The translations under genes and the position numbers were made by a program. A DNA stretch of 64,000 nt from contig OX328105.1 of assembly GCA_946811185.2 (NCBI GenBank), forward strand, positions 39,854,845 to 39,918,844. The letters run 5' to 3'. Shown here one piece after another: positions 21,830 to 31,913 of this stretch. Under the pieces are notes generated by a model. It was not told the origin of the DNA, ran no database searches, and saw nothing but the letters and a program-made list of their open reading frames with translations. Within the stretch, counting starts at the first letter, position 1; every line of letters starts with the position of its first letter. The DNA is from Hippopus hippopus. Lineage: Eukaryota > Mollusca > Bivalvia > Cardiida > Cardiidae.

Positions 21830-21965
21830 TTGAAATTCCAAGATTTACCACCTGATTGGCTAAAAGGATCTGTCACAGCCAATCAGAATGGCCACTAAAT
21901 GTCTTTGAATTTAGAATTTAATTTAGAATGCAAGTGGAATCTTGGTTTAGTTCAATCATTATATT
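21830..21965. repeat. foldback sequence
   Basis: CTGATTGGCT and AGCCAATCAG lie 17 nt apart. GATTCTAATTTGAAATTCCAAG is mirrored by ...TGGAATCTTGGTT. Resembles the centre of the foldback at 47680-47870. Confidence 0.5.
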
Positions 21966-22019
21966 CATTTTGAGATGTGGGCTAACCACTTTATGTTGTG
22001 CTTTGTTTGTATGGTTAAA

Positions 22020-22256
22020 GGGTTATCTCTTTACTGATGGCAAAATTTCATACTTGCCCAAAAAAGAAAGCATTGAATTCGCAGACAACAAATAAACAGT
22101 GGGTCAAATAATGAGTTTTTTTTTGAAAGGGTAGAAAACATTGTGGGAAAAGAAGAAAATGCTGATTACCAGCATTTTTCTTCTTTTCCTACAATGTTTT
22201 CAAAAGAATCCTCCTCCCTCAGGGTCATTAAAATACTGAATTGTTTGGTAAAGAGG
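22020..22256 (-). mobile_element. MITE-A, L-S copy with paired core change
   Basis: The core reads AAAAGAAGAAAATGCT against AGCATTTTTCTTCTTTT, so the G-to-A change in GGAG is matched by C-to-T on the other arm. Confidence 0.87.
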
Positions 22257-22270
22257 TGTCCCTAGTTAAT

Positions 22271-22500
22271 CTTAACTCTTTACCAGATAATCCCGACTTT
22301 TAACGATCCTGGGAAAGAAGCCTTTTGAAAACAATGTGGGAAAAGGAGAAAATGCTGGTAACCAGCATTTTTTCCTTTTCCCACAATGTTTTCTACCCTT
22401 TCCAAAACAAGTTTCAATTTTTCAGTTACATTTATTTTGTCGTCTGCAAATGCTTTCAATTTGGACCAGTCTATAATTTTGTTGTTTGGTAAAGAGTTAA
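22271..22500 (+). mobile_element. MITE-A, full S-L copy
   Basis: TTAACTCTTTACCAGATAAT to TTGGTAAAGAGTTAA. Core mismatch only at CAATG and at TTTTTTCC. Confidence 0.93.
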
Positions 22501-22569
22501 TCGGCCATTGCACACCTTTACAGCAGATGACAATACAGAAAATTGGTTTATGTTATAAATCTTGTTTGA

Positions 22570-23225
22570 GAAACTGATGTTTAATGACTTTGAATGTATA
22601 TTTAAATTTCATATAAGGTTTGTATAGATGTTTCATAAATTAATTGTAAGAAAAATTGAAGTTTAGATTTAGCCCAACCCAAAGTGTCCCGATGGAGAGA
22701 AGTGTTTCGGGTCACACATGATTACATTCAAGGAGTATTTGTATTACATTATCTGAATTACAGTGGCTTGCAATGTTAGTTATAAAGTTTGTCGGGAGGT
22801 TTTAAGTGCGATAGGTAGACCACGTTGTTTGGTTGTCCGATTGGGAGTTTACATTTTGTGGAGAGATTTTTTATTTTCAGTAAAAAATATGATGATTATA
22901 GAATATGTTTTATGGATGTGTTTTGTGGTTTAAAGATTTTGGCATGGGTTATATATGATTTGATGAATATATTGAACAAAATATTAGATGTGGAGGGATT
23001 TATATTTAATAGGTTAATAAATATGGTATTATAGGAAGGTGAAATTGAATATTGAACTGCTTTTGTAATATAGGTCAGCTTTAATTGATGTGATTAGGGC
23101 TCCGCTAAAAATACTTGCTGGAGTTTATAATTTAATAATACAGGTGGATTGTGTAGTGGGTCATATATCATGGTTTATACAGGAGATTTATAAATTTAGG
23201 GTAAGAAATGCATATATCTATTTTT
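22570..23225 (+). other. strand-skewed unique segment
   Basis: From 22861 to 23040 I count 40 G against 3 C on this strand, unlike the rest of the window. No confident protein match could be made with the standard or the invertebrate mitochondrial code. A nuclear mitochondrial insert is one untested explanation. Confidence 0.4.
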
Positions 23226-23312
23226 TTTCTTCAAACAAGATCATAGAAATTTGAATAAGTCTTAGTTTTAAGAGGAAAATTTTTTTTAAAGAAAAAAAAA
23301 CCACTGTTACTT

Positions 23313-23550
23313 TTATCCTTTACCAAACAATCCTCTGTCTTGAGAACTCTGAAAAAGGAGATCAGAAAAAGGAGGCTATTGAAAACATTGTGGAAAAAGG
23401 AGAAAATGCTGGTAACCAGCATTTTCTCCTTTTTCCACAATGTTTTATATTCTTTCTAGGATTACTCATATTATTTGAGCCACATTTGTTTTGTTGTCTG
23501 CAAATACCTTGACTTTGGGCAGGTCTATGACTGTTGTCTAGAAAAGATGA
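23313..23550 (+). mobile_element. MITE-A, S-L copy with paired core variant
   Basis: The core is GTGGAAAAAGG...CCTTTTTCCAC, perfect through the loop. The S arm has a ~15-bp internal duplication (GAAAAAGGAGATCAGAAAAAGGAG region). Confidence 0.87.
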
Positions 23551-23639
23551 TTGTATGAAATACCCAGTAGCCTTTTACTTTACCCTTAGGTTGCTTGAAA
23601 CACATAAGGGAACTTGATCCAAAGAGCCTAAAGTTGTAA

Positions 23640-23941
23640 TTTCAAGGAAATAATTATTTGTCACAATACCTTAGTGCAGTTTACAGTGTGGAACAAGATC
23701 AGACTGGAAATTCAGTTTGGTCCAAATCTTCACTTTATGCATACCACTGTACAACTAAAGTTGCCTTTGCACCCAGTGTAGATTAAGATAATGCTGCACC
23801 AAATGTGCAGCCTGATCTTTGATTTACACTGTCAGCTTTGCTGAAACACTATTACAAGAGCAACCTTGAAGTTGTGATGTTTTTGGTCTTATTTCTAGAC
23901 TGAAAGTAACTTATGAGTTTATTTGGGTCTCTAAAGGTTAA
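23640..23941 (+). mobile_element. MITE D3 (hairpin 23780-23845) and a degenerate neighbour
   Basis: Stem CAGTGTAGATTAAGATAATG with its right partner, loop CCAAATG, then the D3 tail ending CTAAAGGTTAA at 23941. 23690-23740 holds a second, worn GATCAGACTG hairpin. Confidence 0.7.
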
Positions 23942-23987
23942 TACAAAGCAATTTAGACTTTTTGACATGCAATGTTTCTATTAAATT

Positions 23988-24224
23988 GGTTAACCTTCTA
24001 CCTAAAAATCCCATGATCTAATGATCCGAAGGATGAAGTTGTTTTAAAAAGAATTTTTGAAAAGAAGAAAATGCTGGTGACTCCTTTTACCTGAAAGGTT
24101 AGAAAACATTGTGGGGAAAGGAGAAAATGCTGGTTACCAGCATTTTCTCCTTTTTCCACAATGTTTTCCAAAGGCTTTCTTTTTCAGGGTCATTAAAACT
24201 TAGAATTGTGTGGTAAAAGATTAA
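23988..24224. mobile_element. MITE-A, S-S derivative with partial duplicated core
   Basis: The left S arm leads into a broken core (24055-24080), then GGTTAGAAAAC starts a second, perfect-looking core (24101-24170), followed by a right S arm ending GTGTGGTAAAAGATTAA. Confidence 0.75.
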
Positions 24225-24234
24225 GTGTTAAACT

Positions 24235-24520
24235 ATGACCATCTTCTTTCTGCATTAACAGTATACAACTTTCGGTAACTCTAGCAATAGAGGTCCAGAG
24301 CCTTATGTCCAATTTCTTTTGCCACACTATGATATTACTCTTGTTCACATAGGAATCAGGGTTTGATCTTCTTTTTTTGGCACGGGGTTTTTTGTTTGAG
24401 TGTCTTTCAGGAGGCGTTGCCCATATGGGCAACTGGTGGCGACGATAAATAAACGCAAATTCAGTCAATTCATGACTGAAACAATGTTGAAAGTGGTATA
24501 AAACACCATTCAATTAATCA
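24235..24520 (-). other. possible unrecognised exon or ORF behind a SINE tail
   Basis: An open frame of 106 codons runs from 24513 to 24193 on the minus strand, and 24470-24520 is a plus-oriented SINE 3' end. Read on the minus strand the SINE gives a pyrimidine-rich TTTCAACATTGTTTCAG that could act as a 3' splice site. The encoded peptide has a basic KKPRAKKRR run but no domain I recognise. Treat as speculative. Confidence 0.25.
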
Positions 24521-24574
24521 TTTTCTTCATGTGTAAAAGTGTAAAGGATGGCAAAATTTACACTTCTCGAAACT

Positions 24575-24945
24575 TAACTTTTTACCTAACCACAGAATTT
24601 TACAGTTATCCGTATCATAGGAATTTACCAGTACTCACAATTACGGAAGATGTATCTCATATGATTTCGATTTTTGAAAGGAAGAAAACATTTTGGGTAC
24701 AGGAGAAAATTTTCTCCTCTCTTCCACAATGGGGGGAAACTGCTTATATCAGTAGAGATGTTAAAACTTGTACTGTTATAAAAAAAGGTTGAAGCATTTG
24801 CACAATTGAAACGTGGGTCAAATAGAGAGATTATCTTTGAAGGACTACAAATAAATGTTCGTTAGCAGAGTTTTCTACCTTTTTTCCTAAATGATTTCGA
24901 AGTGCTTTTAAGTTGAATAGGTCTAACATATGTGCTTGATAGAGT
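24575..24945 (-). mobile_element. two degenerate MITE-A copies
   Basis: 24575-24780 keeps GAAGAAAACATTTTGGG and a loopless core GGAGAAAATTTTCTCC. 24785-24945 is mainly an L arm. Confidence 0.55.
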
Positions 24946-25189
24946 TAAATCTCTAGAAAAACATTAATTTTGTATAAACAGGAAGCAACCATAATTTCCT
25001 CAGAACAAAAATTTCCTCCCCAAGTTGAAAAAAATTCTAGTTTTCAAGTGGGTGGGAAAAAATACCACAAATCTTAGGCAGTAGCATTTTCCAGGGTAAA
25101 TCCTGATTAATTCATTATATCATGTTACTGAGTAATGACAGGGCTTATCAGTAAAACAATGGATCCTCTATTACCCTGTACCTGTATAG

Positions 25190-25394
25190 CTCTTTACCAA
25201 ATTACAAAATTTTAGACTGGTCCAAAATGAAACCATTTGTAGAGACCGTTTGTAGATGACTGTAAAAAGTAGCTCATAAATGATGATTTCTGTCTTTGAT
25301 AGAGTTGAAAACATTGTGGGAAAAGGATACAACACATTTTCTCCTTTTCCCACAATGTTTTCTGAAGCTTTATTGGATTGTTTGGTAAAGAGAT
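25190..25394 (-). mobile_element. MITE-A, L-S copy, loop replaced
   Basis: The core is paired outside (CATTGTGGGAAAAGG/CCTTTTCCCACAATG), but the inner loop is TACAACACATTTT. The S arm is shortened. Confidence 0.83.
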
Positions 25395-25427
25395 AGACAG
25401 TTTATAGATGTTCTTACACCTCATTTC

Positions 25428-25650
25428 AATAACCCCTTTCTAGACAATCCTGTGTTTTAATGAACCTGGAGAAGAAGCCTTTTGATAACATTGTAGGTAA
25501 AGGAGAAAATGTTGGTAACCAGCATTTTCTCCTTTTTCCAGAATGTTTTCTTTTTCACACATGAAATCCAATATCTGAGCCACTTTTCTGTTTGACATCT
25601 GTAAATGCTTCAGATTTCCATGAATACTTTTTTTTTGGTAAAGAGATTAA
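25428..25650 (+). mobile_element. MITE-A, S-L copy
   Basis: The right TTAA (25647-25650) is shared with the following copy. Confidence 0.87.
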
Positions 25651-25870
25651 CTCTTTAAAATTAAAAATTTAAGACTGGTCCAGATTCAAAGCATTTGCAG
25701 ACTACAAAATAAATGTGACTCAAAAAATGAAATTTGTTTTGGGTACGGTAGAAAACATTGTGGGAAAAGGAGAAAATGCTGATTGCCAGCATTTTCTCCT
25801 TTTCCCACAATGTTTTCAAAAGGCTTTTTCTTCAAGGTCGTTAAAACTTGGGATTGTGTGGTAGAGTTAA
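25647..25870 (-). mobile_element. MITE-A, L-S copy
   Basis: The core is perfect outside the loop, which has an A-C mismatch (CTGATTGCCAG). The left TIR is damaged (TTAACTCTTTAAAATT). Confidence 0.9.
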
Positions 25871-25879
25871 ATAGAAAGA

Positions 25880-26075
25880 TTAACCCTTTACCAGATGACA
25901 AAATTCTGGGCTCTTCAAAGTTCAAAACATTTGCAGGAGACAAAATCAATTTTGCTCAAATTAGAGAAATCACTGACTGAAGGGAGGAAACTATTGTTGG
26001 AAAAGGAGAAAATGCTGGCTACATGCTTTCTCTGGTGGAGTCGTTTAAACACGGAATATTGTTGTAAAGTGTTAA
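25880..26075 (-). mobile_element. MITE-A, L-S copy with right core half deleted
   Basis: GTTGGAAAAGGAGAAAATGC is followed by a short ACATGCTTTCTC and a reduced S arm. Confidence 0.82.
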
Positions 26076-26716
26076 AGAGGCACTTATACTCAATTTCAGC
26101 CAGTTTTAACTCATTTTGTCTTTATTTTATCAAACTATAGCCATTCTTATATCTTCATGCCAAATATTGCGCCTGACGGTTGCAAGGTTGCTTAGATTAC
26201 AGTCGATAGAAAATGCATTTCGCTGAGTTGCGGCCATCCATGTAAACAGACTCGTCGTTTCCAGTTTTAAAATCGAAAATTTCCGATATATCCGTTATAC
26301 ACTCGGGTAGATTCATATGATGATCATGCATTCTGTCACGTGACTATATTTGACCTTCGCCCTGCATCCAATGAGGTAAACAAAGGAAAATGTAGGCTTC
26401 TCTGTTGCAGGCTCGATTTTCAGACGGAGGTCGCGGCCTATATTCAAATTACACGGTATCCGACTCTAGGCGGAAACCAACGATAAATTTCCGTGACACA
26501 CCGCCATTGTTGACAGCTTGATCATCAGCCAGTTTTCTTCTGACCAATGTTCAATTTCTAATACAAATCTCCGTGTTTCTTTTTTTCAGTTACACCATAT
26601 ATGTCAGTAATTTATCCATGTTTACACAAAGGACTGATTTCTGTACCATTCTAAATTGTTTGAAATTTAACGTTTTTGCTCACCGGCTGTAGACGGGCAT
26701 CTTTAACTTTTGAGCC
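26076..26716 (+). mobile_element. long member of MITE family M
   Basis: Ends TTAAAGAGGCACTTATACTC and ...GGGCATCTTTAA, with the body phrase TTCATGCCAAATATTGC shared with 29210-29612 and 49035-49396. About 250 bp of extra GC-richer sequence at 26235-26480 is absent from the other two copies. Confidence 0.7.
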
Positions 26717-26907
26717 ATGGAGGAACCTATAACCCTGGAAAAATGGTATATGGATGAGTTCTGACCCTGTATTCACAAATAATTTTAATTAAGTCATTCT
26801 CAATCATATTCAGGATATAGAAAGTAAAGTTTGATTTAGCCAATCAGAAATTGTGCTGCTTTCAAATTCAGACAGTCCTTGAGAATTAGAGCAAGGATCT
26901 TATTAAC

Positions 26908-27132
26908 GGTTTATCACATACTCCCGGGTTTTAACGACCCTTAGAAAGAAAGCTTTTGAAAACATTATGGGACAAGGAGAAAATGCTGGTTACCAACATT
27001 TTCTGTTTTTTTGCAAAATGTTTTCTGCCCTTTCAAAGAAAGTTTTCATCATTTGCGCCACATTTAACTTATCTTCTGCAAATGCTTTCAATTTTGACAA
27101 GTGGAGAACTTTGTCGTTTGGAAAAGAGTTAA
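26908..27132 (+). mobile_element. MITE-A, S-L copy
   Basis: The core's right half has decayed to ACATTTTCTGTTTTTTTGC. Confidence 0.83.
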
Positions 27133-27162
27133 GAATGGATGGTGGATAGTGCTGATGGTTTA

Positions 27163-27300
27163 GCTAATCGAAGGTAGAAAACATCGAGGGAAAAGGAGAA
27201 AATGCTGGTTACCAGCATTTTCTCCTTTTCCCACTATGTTTTCTAGAGGATTCTTCTTCAAGGTCTTTAAAAATCGAGATTATGTGGTAAAGGATTTAAA
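27163..27300 (-). mobile_element. MITE-A, core plus S arm
   Basis: The L arm is cut to ~20 bp. The core is good with outer mismatches (CATCGAGGG against CCCACTATG). Confidence 0.8.
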
Positions 27301-27535
27301 GAGAATTTGACAAAAGTGAAATTAATTGTTCCCCACTCCCTGTTACCTGTTGATTCACTGTCAGTCATCAGTCTGTAACTTCTCTGGTTATCTTCACTGT
27401 GTGTATCTAACAGGTTGCTAGGGATGAACAGCAAAATCGTGGTCAGATTATGTAAACTTTGTTCCCTTATTATAAATAACATGATCGTTTCCATATTGTA
27501 GGAATCATGCATGAATCAGCTTCAGTGTATTAAAT

Positions 27536-27776
27536 TGAAAATCGTTACTAAACCTTTTACCAAATAATAACGAATTTTAATGACCCTGAAGAAAGTAGAC
27601 TTTTGAAAACATTTTGTGAACAGGAGAAAATGCTGGTAACCAGCATTTTCTCCATTTCACAAAATGTTTTCTACCCTTCCCAAAACAAATTTCAATTTTT
27701 CAGTTCCATTTATTTGTTGTCTGCAAATGCTTTGAGTTTGGACCCATCTAAAATGTTGTTGTTTGGTAAAGAGTTA
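27536..27776 (+). mobile_element. MITE-A, S-L copy with two covarying core pairs
   Basis: The core (27605-27671) reads CATTTTGTGAA on the left and TTCACAAAATG on the right: two matched changes from CATTGTGGGAA. It also has one unmatched change per arm. The ~25 bp at its left edge is repeated at 27783-27815. Confidence 0.9.
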
Positions 27777-27822
27777 AATCTTGAAAATCGTTACTGAACC
27801 TTTTACCAAATAATCATAAATG

Positions 27823-28052
27823 TTAACTCTTTACCACACAATCCCTACTTTTAATGACCCTAAGGAAGAAGACTTTTGAAAACATTTTGGGAAAAGGAGA
27901 AAAATGCTGGTAACCAGCATTTTCTCTTTTTCCCAAACTGTTTTCTACCCTTTCAATGACAGATCTTATCCTCTGAACCATGTTTAGTTTCTCCTATAAA
28001 AATGCCTATATTGAAGATGATTAAAAAATTTTGTTGTGTGGTAAAGGGTTAA
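27823..28052 (+). mobile_element. MITE-A, full S-L copy
   Basis: TTAACTCTTTACCACACAAT to GTGGTAAAGGGTTAA. The core variant CATTTTGGGAAA is partly matched by TTTCCCAAACTG. Shares its right TTAA with the next copy. Confidence 0.92.
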
Positions 28053-28550
28053 CAACCCTGAAGAAAGAATGCTTTTGAAAACATTTTCTCCTTTTCCCAA
28101 AATGTTTATTAATCCTATCAAAAACAGAAATCATCATTATACCACCGCAAAACGAATGTTTTCGGGGGTATACTGGAATCAGCCTGTCTGTCCGTCCGTC
28201 CGTCCGTCTGTCCGTCTGTGTGTCCGTCTGTGTACAGAATACTAGTAATTTTGTGTCGCGAACTACTCCTACAGTTTTGCTGCTATTGTATTGAAAGTTT
28301 GTTGATACATTGATCGTATACTGAAGTTGTGCAAGACACAGTTTTCAATCATCTACTCCCTATGATTCCAGGGTAATATCCCCTTGAACTTAGAAAATTT
28401 TTTGTTAAATTGCCTGTTTCTGTCAAAGCGCTGGCGGGGGTATTAAGTCACATTCAGTGACAGCTCTAGTTTGAGTTACATTTATGTTATCCTCTTCTCA
28501 TGCTTTCAATTTGGTCGAGTTGAAAATTTTGTCCTGTGGTAAAGAGTTAA
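28049..28550 (+). mobile_element. MITE-A, S-L copy interrupted by element E
   Basis: The left TIR is gone (TTAACAACCCTGAAG), the core is half deleted, and the L arm is split at TCATCAT|TTGAGTTAC by 28138-28470. It ends GTGGTAAAGAGTTAA. Confidence 0.88.
28138..28470 (+). mobile_element. short Helentron-like element E, copy 2
   Basis: 333 bp. The 5' palindrome is around AAAACGAATGTTTT (28146-28160), with a TCCG/TCTG microsatellite at 28187-28230. The 3' end has GCGGGGGTA, the hairpin GTCACATTCAGTGAC (28447-28461) and CTCTAGT. The empty site in sister MITE-A copies shows insertion between two T with nothing duplicated. Confidence 0.87.
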
Positions 28551-28617
28551 GAATAAATAGCAGGCAATGTGTGATTAATATTGTGTATGAAATACAGGTA
28601 ACTTTCATTTGTGACAA

Positions 28618-28802
28618 TTAATCCCTAACCGAAGAATCTCGAGTTTAAACGGCCCTAGGCGAGAAAGCATCTGATAATATTGTGGTAAAAAGGAGAATAT
28701 GCTAGTAACCCCCTCCCACAATGTTTTCTACATTATCAAAAACAAACTCAATGCTTGCAATTTGGACAAATTTTAGACATTTGTCATTTGGCAAAGAGTT
28801 AA
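28618..28802 (+). mobile_element. MITE-A, S-L copy with internal deletions
   Basis: The core's right half and the proximal L arm are deleted. Ends TTTGGCAAAGAGTTAA. Confidence 0.8.
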
Positions 28803-28836
28803 AAGTATAGCAATTATCCCAAGTCTGACAATCTAT

Positions 28837-29065
28837 TAAACCTTTAGGACACAATCCTCACTTTTAACAACTGTGAGGAAGAAGGCTTTTGAAAACATTG
28901 TGGAAAAAGGAGAAAATGCTGATAACCAGCATTTTCTCCTTTTCCCACAATGTTTTCTACCCTATCAAAAACAAATTTGATCATTTTGGTAACCTTTAAT
29001 TTTGTTGTCTGCAAATGCTTTCAATTTAGACCATTCTAAAATTTGTCGTTTGGTAAAGAGTTAAA
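28837..29065 (+). mobile_element. MITE-A, full S-L copy
   Basis: TTAAACCTTTAGGACAC to TTTGGTAAAGAGTTAA. Confidence 0.92.
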
Positions 29066-29209
29066 GTGCAATTGGTCTAGGTTTCAGTCATTGGCAGAGT
29101 AATGAATATTAAAACAGGATAAAAGTTTCCAACATTAATTCTACTTAACACTTTCCTGAAAGAAAGCCATCATTTGAATAACATCTTATTTGTTGTTTGC
29201 AAAATTTAA

Positions 29210-29612
29210 ACATACATCTCAACTCATTTTCATCAAGTTTTTTATCCGTTTTTTATCTTTATTTTATGAAACTATAATCTCTGCCACAATATTTTCTACC
29301 CAATCAAAGACAGAAATCATCATTTGAGCTACATTTATTTTTACCCCTTCATGCCAAATATTGCCCCTGATGGTTGCAAGGTTGCACAGATTACTGCAGA
29401 TATTGCATTTCATTCTATTGCGGCTAGCCATAGACATAACAACAACAGTTTTTGGTTTAAATCGAAGACAAATCCCTACAGTGTCTTTACCCCATACACC
29501 TTATATTGATTTTTTATCTAGATTTACACAGCTGACTAGATTATAACACCATCAAGTTTTAACAGCGTATGTTTACTCTCTTGCTGTAAAGATGTCTCTT
29601 TAATACTTCAAT
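29210..29612 (+). mobile_element. MITE family M copy with a 67-bp patch from MITE-A
   Basis: The body shows TTCATGCCAAATATTGCCCC and ends AAAGATGTCTCTTTAA. 29282-29348 is not M sequence: it is identical over 67 bp to 30021-30087 of a MITE-A copy, including the unusual TTTTTACCCCT. Confidence 0.75.
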
Positions 29613-29838
29613 TCAGTACCAGACAACAGAATTTTAGACTGGTCCATATTAAAAGCATTAATTTTGCAGATGACAAATTGAATGTAGTTCAATTGATAGG
29701 ATTTGTTGTTTACAGGATAAGGAAACATTGTGGTAGAAGGAGAAAATACTGATGACATTTTCTCCTTTTTTTCACAATTTTTTCAGAAGCCTCTTTTATA
29801 TGGGTCATTGAAATATGTGATTGCATGGTAAAGATTTC
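29612..29838 (-). mobile_element. MITE-A, L-S copy
   Basis: The left TIR is worn (TTCAGTACCAGAC). The loop is reduced to ACTGATGACATT. Confidence 0.82.
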
Positions 29839-29913
29839 ATTTCATCTAAATTTATTGATTTGGAAAGATGAAAATCAAACCTGAAAATGAATACATTAGA
29901 CAGTAATTTAAGC

Positions 29914-30145
29914 TTAACTCTTTACCATACAATCCCGAGTTTTAACAACCCTGAAAGAGAAGGCTTTTGAAAACATTATGGAAAAAGGAGAAAATGCTGG
30001 TAACCAGCATTTTCTCCTTTTGCCACAATATTTTCTACCCAATCAAAGACAGAAATCATCATTTGAGCTACATTTATTTTTACCCCTGCAAATGCTTTCA
30101 ACTTGGTCTCGCCCAAAATTTTGTCGTTTGGTAAAGGATTAAAGA
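29914..30145 (+). mobile_element. MITE-A, full S-L copy (source-like for the 67-bp patch)
   Basis: TTAACTCTTTACCATACAAT to TTTGGTAAAGGATTAA. The L arm has the private TTTTTACCCCTGCAAATGC. Confidence 0.92.
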
Positions 30146-30216
30146 AGAAAAACAGATAATGCAGATTATGCAAGTTGCTAGCATACTTCCTGAGATGAAT
30201 TGACATCAGACAACTT

Positions 30217-30340
30217 TAATCCTTCACCAAACTATCCCTTGTATTAACTACCCTGAAGCTTTTGAGAACATTGTGGAAAAAGGAGAAAATAATGGTAACC
30301 AGCACTTTTTCCTTTTCCTACAAGTTTGAGCTCATAATTT
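30217..30340 (+). mobile_element. MITE-A, S arm and core only
   Basis: L arm lost after TTTGAGCTCATAATTTG. Confidence 0.75.
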
Positions 30341-30433
30341 GAAATACAATAAACAAAGCCTTTGATGCAATTTTTGTCTTCCAAGAACCTGTTCAAGAAG
30401 TTTTAAGTAAAACTATAGTTCACTGTTTTGTCT

Positions 30434-30662
30434 TTAACCCTTTACCACACAATCCTGAGTTTTAACGACGCTTAGGGAGAAGGCTTTGAAAACATTGTGG
30501 GAAAAGGAGAAAATGCTGATTATCAGCATTTTCTCCTTTTCCAACAATGTTTTGTACTCTTTCAGAGACAATTTCAGTCATTTGAGCCTCATTTAATCTG
30601 TCGTCTGCAAAGGCTTTCAATTTGGACAAGTCTAAAATTTTGTCGTCTGGGAAAGAGTTAAT
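30434..30662 (+). mobile_element. MITE-A, full S-L copy
   Basis: The loop is paired CTGATTATCAG (matched change from CTGGTAACCAG). The right TTAA is shared with the following copy. Confidence 0.93.
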
Positions 30663-30830
30663 CAGATGACAAAATTTTGGACTTATCCGAATCCAAAGCA
30701 TTTACACACTACAATTATGGGAAAAGGAGAAAATACTGGTTACCAGCATTTTCTCCTTTTCCCACAATATTTTCAAATGCATTCTTTCTCAAGGTGGTTA
30801 ATACTCAATCTTGTACTGTAAAGGATTGAA
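30659..30830 (-). mobile_element. MITE-A, L-S copy with L arm shortened
   Basis: Most of the L arm between CACACTACAA and ATTATGGG is deleted. Core paired, S arm complete. Confidence 0.85.
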
Positions 30831-30854
30831 AAGCAAATAAACACAACATACATA

Positions 30855-31020
30855 TTCAGTCAAGAATAAAAACCTAGATTACTGCAATTTCAAGGTTGCT
30901 CTTGTCTAGATTGTCTGAGCAAAGCAGAGTGTGGATCGAAGACCAGACTCCATGTTCTGCTAAGCCTGATCTTGATCTAAACTGATTTCAAAGGCAACAG
31001 AAGTAGTGAGAAGTACTTTA
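30855..31020 (-). mobile_element. MITE D3 copy
   Basis: Hairpin with TGTGGATCGAAGACCAGACT and CCTGATCTTGATCTAAACTG. GGTTGCTCTTGTC on the left and AAGGCAACAG on the right are D3 flanks. Confidence 0.7.
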
Positions 31021-31200
31021 CCCTTTACCTGCTAAGTAAGTTAAATAAAACTTTCAAGCAGATACTAAAAACCTGAATGTTGCTATTTCAAACTTATTTT
31101 TGGGAGAAAAATATTTCTTTATTAGACGTTGTAGATCCAAGATCAGCTTGCACGTTCTGTGCAGTCTGATCTTGATCTACACTGCAAAAGATTATAAAGT
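31020..31200 (-). mobile_element. MITE D2 copy
   Basis: Begins TTACCCTTTACCTGCTAAGT. The hairpin GTAGATCCAAGATCAGCTTG / CAGTCTGATCTTGATCTACA is centred near 31157. Confidence 0.65.
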
Positions 31201-31442
31201 CACGCTTAGCAGAACGTCCTCACTAGATGAAGGATGGTGAATAAAACGGGAGCCTGAAGGGGAATCAAGACTTTAGTATGTTAACCAGTCCATTTGTTAA
31301 AGTCGGTTTAAATTACACATCTCAGTTTTCACTGCTGTTTTCAAGTTTTTGACATGTCCAGTCAACTCTTTTTTGTGCTTTCCTGACCATTTTATGTATA
31401 TTCCAGGCTTTAGGCCAATTAGCTCAGTCCCTACCATGTTCA

Positions 31443-31560
31443 TTAATCCTTTCACAAAAACAAAATTTTATACTCACCCAAATTGAGAGGATGTGCAGGC
31501 CACATCTTTCAAAGTCATACAAATGAGCTTAGAATTATTTGAAAGGGTAGAAAACATTAA
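31443..31560 (-). mobile_element. MITE-A, L arm only
   Basis: Ends at GGGTAGAAAACATT, exactly where the core should begin, and joins repeat K. Confidence 0.8.
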
Positions 31561-31785
31561 TTTTTAAAGTAGGTCAAAAGGTGCCAGGTCTTTCTGTCTT
31601 ATTTACTTTTTACTCAATTTTGAAATTAATCTTTCTGCCAGCGATGTACACTTGAACTTACCATACCACTACAGATTGTTATTGCTACAATGACCTTCTT
31701 ACTTTTAAATGGTATGATTTAAATCTAAATGCATTTTAGCATCCATGTTTTGTACTTTTGGCTGCTACTGGGCCTTTTAGAGAAA
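31560..31785. repeat. dispersed repeat K (uninterrupted)
   Basis: Matches the two sides of the pearl insertion at 10553-11520 and the partial copy at 53260-53365. Begins AAAGTAGGTCAAAAGGTGCC, ends TGGCTGCTACTGG. Confidence 0.65.
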
Positions 31786-31912
31786 TGGAGAAAAATGTTG
31801 GTTTCCAGTTTCCAGCATTTTCTCCTTTTCCATTAGCTCTTCACTGCACAACAATATTATAGACTGGTTCAAATTAAAAACATTTGCAGATGACATATTA
31901 AGAAATGTGGAT
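31786..31912. mobile_element. MITE-A core remnant and L-arm fragment
   Basis: GGAGAAAAATGTTGG...CCAGCATTTTCTCC, then CTCTTCACTGCACAACAATA and part of an L arm. Confidence 0.65.
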
Positions 31913-31913
31913 T

